17,928 bases of DNA, from assembly GCA_964481165.1 (NCBI GenBank), contig CAYZYC010000051.1:1-17928 (forward strand), read 5' to 3'. Within the stretch, counting starts at the first letter, position 1; every line of letters starts with the position of its first letter. Made by a program: the position numbers and the translations under genes. Source of the stretch: Zeimonas sp964481165 (GTDB lineage Bacteria > Pseudomonadota > Gammaproteobacteria > Burkholderiales > Burkholderiaceae_E). Below, in pieces: positions 7,833 to 15,900 of the stretch. The notes under the pieces were generated by a model, which was not told the origin of the DNA, did not search any database, and saw only the letters and a list, made by a program, of their open reading frames with translations.

Positions 7833-7861
7833 CGAGGCGCCTGCGATACGGAGGCGCCTCG
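7833..7861 (-). terminator. Perfect 10-bp stem-loop after the MFS gene
   Basis: CGAGGCGCCT (7833-7842) pairs with AGGCGCCTCG (7852-7861) around a 9-base loop. On the minus strand it comes 60 bases after the MFS stop codon and is followed by an A/T-rich ATCGATATAATT, so it could end that transcript; there is no true U-tract. The same stretch then provides the -10 for DUF2946. Confidence 0.45.
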
Positions 7862-7869
7862 GCGCGGAC

Positions 7870-7899
7870 GAGGTGCCCTCGGCGCGGAGGTGCCCTCGG
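7870..7899. repeat. Short tandem direct repeat
   Basis: GAGGTGCCCTCGG occurs at 7870-7882 and again at 7887-7899, a 17-base period, with a related GCCTCGGCGCGGA unit just before. It lies in the gap between the MFS stop and DUF2946. No function is evident; slippage in GC-rich DNA is the simplest explanation. Confidence 0.6.
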
Positions 7900-7920
7900 G
7901 GGCCTTCGCCGGGCCTGCGT

Positions 7921-9540
7921 CTACTCGGGTGCGAGCGGTTCGGCGATGCAGCGAGTCACGATCGGAGGCCGTTCGCCGACATGCAGCGCGAGGCGCCGCT
8001 CGCGCAGCGCGATGTCCGAGACGGTGAAACGATCGAAGCGGCGCAGGTGCTCGACCCACGTCTCGTCGACGAAGATCTCGATGTAGCGGTCGGGATCGGC
8101 GGTGTCGCGAAACAGTTCCCACGACAATGCGCCACCGCGCAGCCGACTGCGCCGCGTCTGCTGCATCAACGCGCGAAACTCGTCGGTCCGCTGCGGATCG
8201 ATCCGGTATTCGATCGTCGTCAGGACCGGTCCGGCGGAGGGCTCGACCGGATCGCGCGTCACCGGCGCTTTCCACGACTGCGGCGTCAGGTCCTCCTCGG
8301 GTCCGCCGTCGATTGCGCGGTGGCGCGCGAACCAGGGCAGCACGATGCCGACGACGGCCGCCGATGCGATGCTCACGCGAACGTCGGCGAGCGCGGCGAC
8401 CTGCCCCCAGACCGCGGCGCCGACGCCGCTGCCGCCCATCAGCGCGACCTGGTAGATCGACATCCCGCGTGCGCGCACCCAATCCGGCAGGCCGAGCTGC
8501 GCGGACACCGACAGCGCGTTGGCGGCAATCAGCCAGCCGGCACCTGCGACGATCATCAGCGGCACCGCGATCCACGCGTTCGGCGAGAACGCGACTCCGG
8601 CCATCGCCAGCGCCTGGATGCGCGCGCCCCAGCGCAGCAGGTCGTCGCGCGTCGTCGTGTTGCGGACATGCGGAAGGGCGAACGCCGCCGCGATCGCGCC
8701 GACGCCCAGCGACGCGAGCAGCAGCGTGTAGGTCGCTGCCGAGCCGTTGCGCATCCCGCGCGCGAGCAACGGCAGCAGCGCGATCAATGCCGTCGACTGG
8801 GCGAAGAAAATGAGCACGTGCAGCAGCACCGAGCGCATGCGCTCGGACTGCCGGACGTACTGGACGCCGACCCGTATCGCGCCGAGGAAACGTTCGCCCG
8901 GCAGCGCGCTGGTCTTCTGCTCGGTCTTCCAGCGCAGCAGCACGAGTGCCGCGACGATCGACAGCACCGCATTGAGCACGAAGACGTACTCGGTGCCGAG
9001 GCTGGCGATCAGCGCGCCGGCCAGCACCGGCCCGATGATCCGCGATGCGTTCATCGCCACGCCGTTCAGCGCGAGCGCGGCGGGCAACTGCGCCCGCGGC
9101 ACGAGTCCCGGAACGATCGCCGAATACACCGGCCAGCGCATCGCCAGCCCGATTCCGTTCAGGAACACGAGCACCAGCAGCAGGACCGGATCGATCGCTC
9201 CGGACAGCGTCGCCAGGCACAGCAGCAGCGCGGTCGCCGACACCCAGAACTGCGTGAAGACCAGGAATCGCCGCCGGTCGAGAATGTCGGCGAGTGCGCC
9301 GCTGCCGAGACCGAGCAGGAAGACCGGCAGCGTCGCCGCCGTCTGCACGAGCGCCACCATGACCGGCGACGTGGTGAGCGAGGTCATCAGCCACGCGGCC
9401 GCGACGTCGTTCATCCACATGCAGGTGTTCGCCGTGATCCATACCGCCCACAGCATGCGGAACACGGGCAGCGACAACGGAGCCCATGCGGCGAGCGACG
9501 GGATCGGCTGCAGCGGTGCTTCGGGCGGCGAGAGCGACAA
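7921..9540 (-). CDS. MFS exporter (MFS_3 type) with C-terminal ABM-like domain
   Basis: Encodes 539 residues. Residues 25-415 form a 12-helix major facilitator of the type near enterobactin exporter EntS (MFS_3, 'transmembrane secretion effector'), with the DILDRRRFLVFTQ loop between helices 2 and 3 resembling the usual DRxGRR motif. Residues 437-510 (GPVLTTIEYRIDPQRTDEF through DRYIEIFVDETWVEHLRR) look like an antibiotic-biosynthesis-monooxygenase dimeric alpha-beta fold, placed in the cytoplasm. This combination occurs in the family, but substrate and role of the extra domain are unknown. The start is a TTG at 9540 with GGAG about 10 bases ahead; the first in-frame ATG would already remove part of helix 1. 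It lies 97 bases after the YhhN gene on the same strand. Confidence 0.87.
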   Translation of the reverse strand: MSLSPPEAPLQPIPSLAAWAPLSLPVFRMLWAVWITANTCMWMNDVAAAWLMTSLTTSPVMVALVQTAATLPVFLLGLGSGALADILDRRRFLVFTQFWVSATALLLCLATLSGAIDPVLLLVLVFLNGIGLAMRWPVYSAIVPGLVPRAQLPAALALNGVAMNASRIIGPVLAGALIASLGTEYVFVLNAVLSIVAALVLLRWKTEQKTSALPGERFLGAIRVGVQYVRQSERMRSVLLHVLIFFAQSTALIALLPLLARGMRNGSAATYTLLLASLGVGAIAAAFALPHVRNTTTRDDLLRWGARIQALAMAGVAFSPNAWIAVPLMIVAGAGWLIAANALSVSAQLGLPDWVRARGMSIYQVALMGGSGVGAAVWGQVAALADVRVSIASAAVVGIVLPWFARHRAIDGGPEEDLTPQSWKAPVTRDPVEPSAGPVLTTIEYRIDPQRTDEFRALMQQTRRSRLRGGALSWELFRDTADPDRYIEIFVDETWVEHLRRFDRFTVSDIALRERRLALHVGERPPIVTRCIAEPLAPE

Positions 9541-9637
9541 GAGGGAACGGCTCCGGGCGGACTCGGCAGGAACGTGCGTGGATCGAAGTCCCGGATTGTC
9601 GCTCAGACGCGTGCGCCGGTCTGCTCCGACGCGCGCG

Positions 9638-10360
9638 TCATGGCTCGAACGCGCGCGCCGGTCGCGCGCTTCGCGGCGTCCCGCGAAGGGGAACCGCGTC
9701 GCGCACGCTCTGTGCGATTCCCCACTGCGCCGACCAGTAGGTGCCGAGCACCCACAGCGAGGCCAGCGGAATCGGCGCGCGGAACCGGTCGATCGCGAGC
9801 ACGGCGTCGGAGACGACGAAGAGCAGCGCTCCGATCGCGGCCGCCCGCGTCGATCGTCCCGGATGCTCCTTCGCGCGCGCGATCGCCTGCGCGGCCATCG
9901 CGACCAGCACCAGCATGTAGACGACTACCGGAGCTTTCAGCGCCGGCTCGAGTCCGTTCCACAGCACGGCCAGGATGCCCGAGCCGATGGCGAGCAGGCC
10001 GGCCAGCGCCGCCGGCTGCGCGAAAAGCCGCGTGTCTCCGGTGAACGCGCGCAGGTAGCACAGGTGCGCCGCGAGAAACGCCAGCAGCCCGCCGACGAAC
10101 AGCCGGGGCGAGGCCATCAGCAGCACGTCGCCGAGCAGCGAGAAGACGAGCCCGGCGACGATGCCGCGATGCAGCCGCGAATCGACCTTCGCGGCATGGC
10201 GCCATGCGAGCCACAGGACGACGCAGGTGGCCGTCGGCTTGCCTGCCCAGTGCAGCAGCGTCCACGCATCGAGCGCGCCCTGCGTGCGCAACAGCGCGCC
10301 CGCGATGGCGACGAGGCTCGCGGCCGCCAGCGCGCTCGCGCCCGTGCGCCAGGCGCTCAC
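9638..10360 (-). CDS. YhhN/TMEM86 family, lysoplasmalogenase-like membrane protein
   Basis: Encodes 240 residues with about eight hydrophobic segments. The family includes TMEM86A/B and bacterial YhhN proteins, some of which hydrolyse the vinyl-ether bond of lysoplasmalogens. Characteristic features are AGKPTATCVVLW (residues 39-50), SLLGDVLLM with Asp78, LLAFLAAHLCY (92-102) and VVSDAVLAIDRF with Asp185; the two aspartates are the expected catalytic pair. The GTG start at 10360 overlaps the stop of the upstream hydroxylase gene by four bases (GTGA, read on the minus strand), so the two are almost certainly translated together. The last 20 residues are Arg/Pro/Ala-rich and not part of the domain. 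Activity on ether lipids is inferred from family and neighbour. Confidence 0.88.
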   Translation of the reverse strand: MSAWRTGASALAAASLVAIAGALLRTQGALDAWTLLHWAGKPTATCVVLWLAWRHAAKVDSRLHRGIVAGLVFSLLGDVLLMASPRLFVGGLLAFLAAHLCYLRAFTGDTRLFAQPAALAGLLAIGSGILAVLWNGLEPALKAPVVVYMLVLVAMAAQAIARAKEHPGRSTRAAAIGALLFVVSDAVLAIDRFRAPIPLASLWVLGTYWSAQWGIAQSVRDAVPLRGTPRSARPARAFEP

Positions 10361-11640
10361 GCAGGTTCGCTCGGCACCGAAGCAGCCGGGGCTGCGCCGG
10401 GTGCGCGCGCTTCGCGGCGCCACGCGAGTGCGGCAGCCCAGATCGTGCTCGCGATGCCGAATCCGATGGCGAGCGCGAGCGCCGGCGAATGCAGGCCGCC
10501 CTGAACCCCGAACCAGTCGTGCGTCGCGAGGAGCCCGGTCGTCGTCGCCGCGGTGCGCGCGATTTCGAGCCACACGCCGATTCGCCGTCCTTCGAGCACG
10601 ATGCCGATCGTCGTCAACGCGAGCGCGATCCACGCGAAGTACGCGACGAGTTCGGCTGTCGTCACCTGTGCATGGATCTGCAGGAAATGCACCGCCGCGC
10701 CGACCAGCACGGCGAACTGCACGAGCGCGTACGCCCGCGCCGCACGCGGGGCGTCGGGCTCGAAGCGCGGCCGATCGAGCGCGAACGGCCGACGCCGGTC
10801 GCGCGCGAGTGCGCTGTCGGGACGCCAGCCGGTGCGGCCGAAGAGAACGCGCAGCCGTTCGCGCCAGCTGCCGGCGTGGCGGATGTCGTGCGCCATCCAC
10901 GCGTAGACCTCGAAGTTCGCCCACAACGGATTCCACGAACGCAGCGGACGGCGCGTTCCGTAGACCGGCGCCTCGGCCGGATCCTCCTCGACGAAAGTCC
11001 CGAACCACCGATCCCAGAGGATCAGGATGCCGCCGTAGTTGCGGTTCAGGTAGCGGTCGTTCACCGCGTGGTGCACCCGGTGGTTCGACGGACTGGCGAA
11101 GACGCGGTCGAACCAGCCGAGCCGTCCGATGTGCCGCGTGTGGATCCAGTATTGATACAGCAGGTCGACCAGCGCGACGACCGCGAACACGACCGGGGGT
11201 ACGCCGGCGATCGCCATCGGCAGGTAGAAGACCCAGCCGAGCAGCACGCCGGTGCTCGTCTGCCGCAGCGCCGTCGACAGGTTGTAGTCCTCGCTCTGGT
11301 GATGCACGACGTGCGCCGCCCAGAAGAGCGTGCGTTCGTGGCCGATGCGATGCTGCCAGTAGTAGCAGAGATCGTAGAAGAGCAGCGCGAACACCCAGAC
11401 CAGCACGCTGTCCTCGGGCAGTCGCCACAACGCCACGTGGTCGAACGCCCACGCGTAGATGCCGATGCGCAGCAACCGGGCGAAGACTCCGCTCACCTGC
11501 GAGAGCACGCCCAGTCCGATGCTGTTGATCGCGTCGTCGAGCCGGTAGGTGTTGCGGCCGCGCGCGCGGCCCCATGCGAGCTCGAGCGCGATCAGCGCGA
11601 AGAACACCGGAGTGGCGAGCGTGATGATCGTCTCTTCCAT
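10357..11640 (-). CDS. Sterol desaturase/fatty acid hydroxylase family, alkylglycerol monooxygenase-like
   Basis: Encodes 427 residues, an integral membrane di-iron oxygenase. The eight-histidine set is present: H97RIGH101, H110VVHH114, His167/His170 in WIHTRH, and H187RVHH191. The segment HHQSEDYNLSTALRQ, the LLYQYWIHT stretch and the NYGGILILWDRWFGTF block closely follow animal alkylglycerol monooxygenase (AGMO/TMEM195), which uses tetrahydrobiopterin to cleave ether lipids; ordinary sterol desaturases lack them. A C-terminal part (residues 300-405) adds about four more helices, as in AGMO. The ATG at 11640 follows the regulator gene by 56 bases without a strong Shine-Dalgarno. The stop overlaps the YhhN start. 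Substrate and cofactor are inferred, not shown. Confidence 0.88.
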   Translation of the reverse strand: MEETIITLATPVFFALIALELAWGRARGRNTYRLDDAINSIGLGVLSQVSGVFARLLRIGIYAWAFDHVALWRLPEDSVLVWVFALLFYDLCYYWQHRIGHERTLFWAAHVVHHQSEDYNLSTALRQTSTGVLLGWVFYLPMAIAGVPPVVFAVVALVDLLYQYWIHTRHIGRLGWFDRVFASPSNHRVHHAVNDRYLNRNYGGILILWDRWFGTFVEEDPAEAPVYGTRRPLRSWNPLWANFEVYAWMAHDIRHAGSWRERLRVLFGRTGWRPDSALARDRRRPFALDRPRFEPDAPRAARAYALVQFAVLVGAAVHFLQIHAQVTTAELVAYFAWIALALTTIGIVLEGRRIGVWLEIARTAATTTGLLATHDWFGVQGGLHSPALALAIGFGIASTIWAAALAWRREARAPGAAPAASVPSEPA

Positions 11641-11670
11641 CGCGTCAGGATGCCACGATCGTCGGGCTGC

Positions 11671-11697
11671 GGCGGCGCCAGGACTGCCCGCGCCGCC
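11671..11697 (-). other. Hairpin between the regulator and hydroxylase genes
   Basis: GGCGGCGC (11671-11678) pairs exactly with GCGCCGCC (11690-11697) around an 11-base loop. On the minus strand the stem begins on the last base of the response-regulator stop codon and ends about 30 bases before the hydroxylase ATG. With no U-tract it could stabilise or partly attenuate the transcript rather than end it. Confidence 0.4.
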
Positions 11698-12434
11698 TAT
11701 CGGACCGCCTGCACGTCGGTGCTGAAGACGTATCCGGCTCCCCGCTCGGTGCGGATGTACCGCGGGTGTGCCGGATCGGGTTCGATCTTGCGTCGCAGCC
11801 GCAGGATCTGCACGTCGATCGAACGGTCGTAGACCTCGGAGTTGTGCAGCCGCGAGAGCTCGAGCAACTGGTCGCGGCTCAACACGCGCTGCGGAGCGGA
11901 AAGCATCGCGGCGAGCAGGCTGAATTCGCCGTTGGTGAGTTCGACGACCTGTCCGGTCGACGACTGCAGCTTGCGCAGCCGCACGTTGAGTTCCCATTCG
12001 CCGAATCGCCACGCGCGGATCTCGTTCACCCGGTCGGCCACCGTCGCCTGCACCTTGGCGCGGCGCAACAGTGCGCGGATCCGCGCGAGCAGCTCGCGCG
12101 GGCTGAAGGGCTTCGTCAGGTAATCGTCGGCGCCCAGTTCCAGTCCCATCACGCGATCGGCTTCCTCGAGAACGCCGGTCAGCATCAGGATCGGCACCGA
12201 AAACGCCTGGCGGACGCGGTGCATGATCTGCATGCCGTCCTCGCCGGGCAGGCGCAGGTCGAGCACGACGAGGTCGATCGCCTCGCGCGCGAGCAGTTCG
12301 GCGAGCGCGTTGCCGTTTTCCACCGCGGTGACGCGAATCGCGTTCTGCGTCAGGTAGTCGGTGAGCAGCTCGCGTATCGAGACGTCGTCGTCGAGGACGG
12401 CGACGTGCGGGTGGATCTGCGTTGCGAGTTCCAT
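11697..12434 (-). CDS. OmpR/PhoB-family response regulator
   Basis: Encodes 245 residues in two domains. The receiver (about residues 10-125) has the acidic pair in VAVLDDDVS, phosphoacceptor Asp59 in VVLDLRLPGEDG, Thr86 in LMLTG and Lys108 in YLTKPFSP, so it should be phosphorylated normally. The C-terminal winged helix (about 140-240) shows ELTNGEFSLLAAML, the recognition-helix region SVDVQILRLRRKIE-like (DRSIDVQILRLRRKIE) and the wing GAGYVFS, as in DNA-binding OmpR proteins. ATG 12434 was chosen; a GTG one codon upstream (12437) is equally open. It is divergent from the receiver/hybrid kinase pair, its likely partner, and precedes the hydroxylase on the same strand. Confidence 0.93.
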   Translation of the reverse strand: MELATQIHPHVAVLDDDVSIRELLTDYLTQNAIRVTAVENGNALAELLAREAIDLVVLDLRLPGEDGMQIMHRVRQAFSVPILMLTGVLEEADRVMGLELGADDYLTKPFSPRELLARIRALLRRAKVQATVADRVNEIRAWRFGEWELNVRLRKLQSSTGQVVELTNGEFSLLAAMLSAPQRVLSRDQLLELSRLHNSEVYDRSIDVQILRLRRKIEPDPAHPRYIRTERGAGYVFSTDVQAVR

Positions 12435-12507
12435 CACGCGTCAGGTTACAGCGAAAAACCGGACTACCGGAACGTCTGCGGAGCCTCCAGGTTTCAAACG
12501 TAATACA

Positions 12508-12545
12508 GGGCGCCTTCGTTGCAACGCAGCAGCAAGATGGCGCCC
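12508..12545. promoter_or_regulatory. Nested palindromes in the divergent regulator/kinase promoter region
   Basis: The 149-base gap between the divergent genes holds GGGCGCC (12508-12514) and its complement GGCGCCC (12539-12545), and between them the perfect 10-bp palindrome CGTTGCAACG (12517-12526). Such symmetry in a divergent promoter suits an operator, perhaps for the OmpR-type regulator, although that family usually binds direct repeats. No convincing -35/-10 pair was found on either strand. Confidence 0.35.
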
Positions 12546-12583
12546 TCGAAATGGCGGTGTCGTGAACGGAAGCGGAACACTCG

Positions 12584-12988
12584 ATGACTCTTCGAACCCC
12601 CGATCGCCCGCGCGTGGCGATCGTCGGTGCGGACCGGGCAACGCATGCGCTGCTCGAGGAATGGCTGCTCGCCGACGGCATCGAGCCGATCGATGGCCGC
12701 CTCGCCGCCGAACCCGGCGCTGCCGATGCGGCGCGCCTCCGCGATTCGGCTGACATCGTGCTCGTCGACGTCGCCTTTCCGCGCGACCAGGGAGTCGCGT
12801 TCCTGCGAACGGTAGCCGACGCGTACCCGGCGGTTCCGATCGTCGCGCTGTCGTCGGGTTTCTTCGCGAACGTCGATTGCTCGGGCCCCTGTGCGCGGCG
12901 ACTGGGCGTGGCGGGCGTACTGCCGAAACCGGTGCCGCGCGAGGCGCTGCTCGACGCGTTGCGCAACGTGCTGGCGTCGGGGCGATGA
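12584..12988 (+). CDS. Stand-alone receiver-like (CheY-fold) protein, partly degenerate
   Basis: Encodes 134 residues, the length of a single receiver domain with no output domain. The fold can be followed: strand 1 RVAIVGAD, strand 3 ADIVLVDVAF with possible phosphoacceptor Asp62, strand 4 VPIVALSSG with Ser90, and strand 5 GVLPKPVP with Lys115. The acidic pair that holds Mg2+ is not normal: where DD is expected the sequence is Gly15-Ala16-Asp17. An inserted loop with two cysteines (NVDCSGPC, residues 96-103) precedes strand 5. The ATG at 12584 has only a weak GGAA ahead. Its stop overlaps the ATG of the hybrid kinase (12985-12988), so both are made together. Phosphorylation may be weak or absent. 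Confidence 0.82.
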   Translation: MTLRTPDRPRVAIVGADRATHALLEEWLLADGIEPIDGRLAAEPGAADAARLRDSADIVLVDVAFPRDQGVAFLRTVADAYPAVPIVALSSGFFANVDCSGPCARRLGVAGVLPKPVPREALLDALRNVLASGR

Positions 12989-15900
12989 TCGCGCGCAACG
13001 GCAGCTTCGAGGCGTCGCCACGCGCGACGTCGTGGACACGTCGCGGAGTCGCCGTGCTCGGATCGCTGTTCATCGTCGCGATCGTCTCGATGGCGGTCGT
13101 CGACATCGTGCGCGGATACCGGTCGGCACTCGACGAGGCGGTGCGCGACCTCGAGACGCTGGCTCGCGTGATCGCCGAACAGACCGCGCGCAGCGTGCAG
13201 GCGGTCGACGTCGTGATGCGCGACGTCTCGCAGCGGCTGAAGGGCGCCGATCTTGCGAACCTCGGAACCGATGCGTTGCACGAGCTGCTTCGCGCGCAGG
13301 CCGTCGGGCTCGTGCAGACCAGCGGGCTCGTGATCCACGACGCGGCGGGCGTCGCGCTGGCGACGTCGTGGGTTCATCCGCCTCCCCCGGGCGCGAACAT
13401 CTCGGACCGCGGTTTCTTCCGGGAGGTGCGCGAGAAGCCCCCCGACGGCCTGTACGTCGGCAGTTCGCTGCGCAGCCGGCTCGACGGCGGGTGGTTCTTT
13501 CCGATCGGGCGGTTCATCGAGAAGGAAGACGGAACGATGATCGGAACGGTCGGCGCGCGCGGACGCGTCGACTACTTCCAGCAGTTCTATCGCGATGCGG
13601 TGCCCGAGGCCGGCACGCAGATCACGCTGGTGCATCGCGACGGTACCGTCGTTGCGCGGGTGCCGACGCTCGACGCGGCGCTGGGCAGGAAATCGCCGAT
13701 GTTCGACCAGCTCCTCGCATCGCGCGAATCCGGACAGGAGATTCCGGCGCGTGCCGTCAGCCCGGTCGACGGGATCGAGCGTTTCGGTGTGGTGCGCTAC
13801 GTGCCCGAGTATCCGCTTGCGGTGATCGTCGGGCGCGATGTTTCTACGGTGCTCGCGCCGTGGCGTGCGCAGTCGATCCGCACCGCGGCGCGCACGACGG
13901 CGCTCGGCAGCCTGGCGGCGTTCCTGCTGTGGCTGCTGATGCGCCAGCTCGCGCGGGTCGGCGCCGCGCGCGACACGCTCGCAGCGACGCAGCAACGTTT
14001 CGCGCTGGCGGTCGCCGGCTCCGACGACGGCATCTGGGACTGGGACCGCAGCGTCGAGCGCATTTTCGTCTCGGCCCGCGCGCGCCAGCTGCTCGGCATG
14101 CCGCCGGGGCCCGAAGTCGAGACGAAGGAGGCGCTGTTCGCGACCGTGCACCTGCATCCCGAAGACGTGCCCCGGCGCGACGAAGCGCTCGAGGCGCACT
14201 TCGCCGGACGAACTCCGGCTTTCGACGGCGAGTACCGCGTACGGCACCCCGACGAAAGCTATCGGTGGATCCACGTGCGCGGCGTGTGCGTTCGCGACGA
14301 TGCGGGGCGCCCGCTGCACATCGCCGGTTCGATCAGCGACATCGATGCGCGCAAGCGGGCCGAGGAAGCGCTGCGCCGCTCCGAGGAGCGCTACGCGATC
14401 GCGATGATCGGAATGAACGTCGCGCACTGGGTCTGGGACGTCGCCAGCGACGACGTATTCACGTCGCAGAACCTCGGCGAGGTCGTCGGGATGGCTCCGG
14501 GCGACGCGCGTCCTGCGAAGGGCCGCGAGTGGCTGTCGGTGGTGCGGCTGCATCCGGACGACCGCCACCTGCTGCGCGACGCGGTCGACGAACACATCGC
14601 CGGACGCACGCCGCGGATCGACGTCGAATACCGCATCCTCGATCAGGTGCACGGCGGATACCGCTGGATCCAGACGCGCGGCCAGTGCTTCCGCGACGCG
14701 CAGGGCCGGCCCGAGCGCGTGGCGGGCGCGACCGTCGACATCTCCGAGCGCAAGCGCACGCAGGAAGCGCTGCGCGAGAGCGAGCAGGCGCTGCGCGAAT
14801 CCGAGGAGCGCTACCAGCTTGCCGTCGACGGGGCGAACGAAGGACTGTGGGACTGGGACCTCCCGTCGGACATGCTGTACCTGTCGCCGCGCGCACAGGA
14901 GACCTTGTGGATCGACCCGGGCGAGCCCCGGCGCCCGCGACGCGAATGGATCGCCCTCACGCACTACCATCCCGACGACCTCCCGAACGTGCGCGACGCG
15001 ATCGCCGCGCACCTGCACGGCTCGACGGCCCACTTCGACGTCGAGTACCGGCTGCGACACCACGAAGGCAGCTGGCACTGGTATCGCCAGCACGGAATCG
15101 CGCTGCGCGACGCCAATGGGCGCGCCTACCGGATGGCCGGCTCGATGGAGGACATCACCGACCGCAAGACCGCTGAGGCCGATCGCGACCGGCTCGAGAA
15201 ACAGCTGCGCCAGGCGCAGAAACTCGAGGCGATGGGCACGCTGGCCGGCGGCATCGCGCACGACTTCAACAACATCCTCGCCGCGATCCTCGGCTACGGC
15301 GACATGGCGCAGCGCGAAGCCCCCGACGGCACTGCGCTGCGCCGGCACATCGACGCGACGATCAGCGCCGGCATGCGCGCGAAGTCCCTCGTCGAACGGA
15401 TCCTCGCGTTCAGCCGCAGCGGCATGGGCGAGCGTGTTCCGGTGCACGTCGAGTCGGTGGTGCACGAAGTGCTCGACCAGGTCGGCGCATCGCTCGGAGC
15501 CGGCATCCGGCTCGAACGGTCGATCGACGCGGGCGATGCCGCCGTGCTGGGCGACCCGACGCAGATCCACCAGGTCGTCATGAACCTGTGCGCCAACGCC
15601 GTGCAGGCGATCGGAGCCGCCGGAACGTTGCGCGTGGGTGTCGAGTCGGTCGAACTCGCCGAGCCGACGTGCGTGACGACGGCACAGCTCGCTGCGGGCC
15701 CCTACGTGCGGGTGACCGTCGGCGATACCGGAGCCGGCATCTCGCCGCGCATTCTCGAGCGCATCTTCGATCCGTTCTTCACGACGCGCGACGTCGGGGT
15801 CGGAACCGGACTCGGGCTGTCGCTGGTCCACGGGATCGTCACCGATCTCGGCGGAGGAATCGACGTCGACAGCCGCGTGGGCGAGGGCACGACGATGATC

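Noticed and set aside
9607..9663. Imperfect 15-base direct repeat (14 of 15) around the YhhN stop codon, with a GACGCGCGCGTC palindrome
   Set aside because: Composed almost wholly of CG runs that recur in this genome; likely chance or slippage, with no sign of an attachment site or mobile element.
7144..10044. A plus-strand open frame of about 966 codons
   Set aside because: It lies opposite PCu(A)C, DUF2946, the MFS exporter and YhhN, all of which have clear domains. The translation is Arg/Gln-rich with no recognisable fold.
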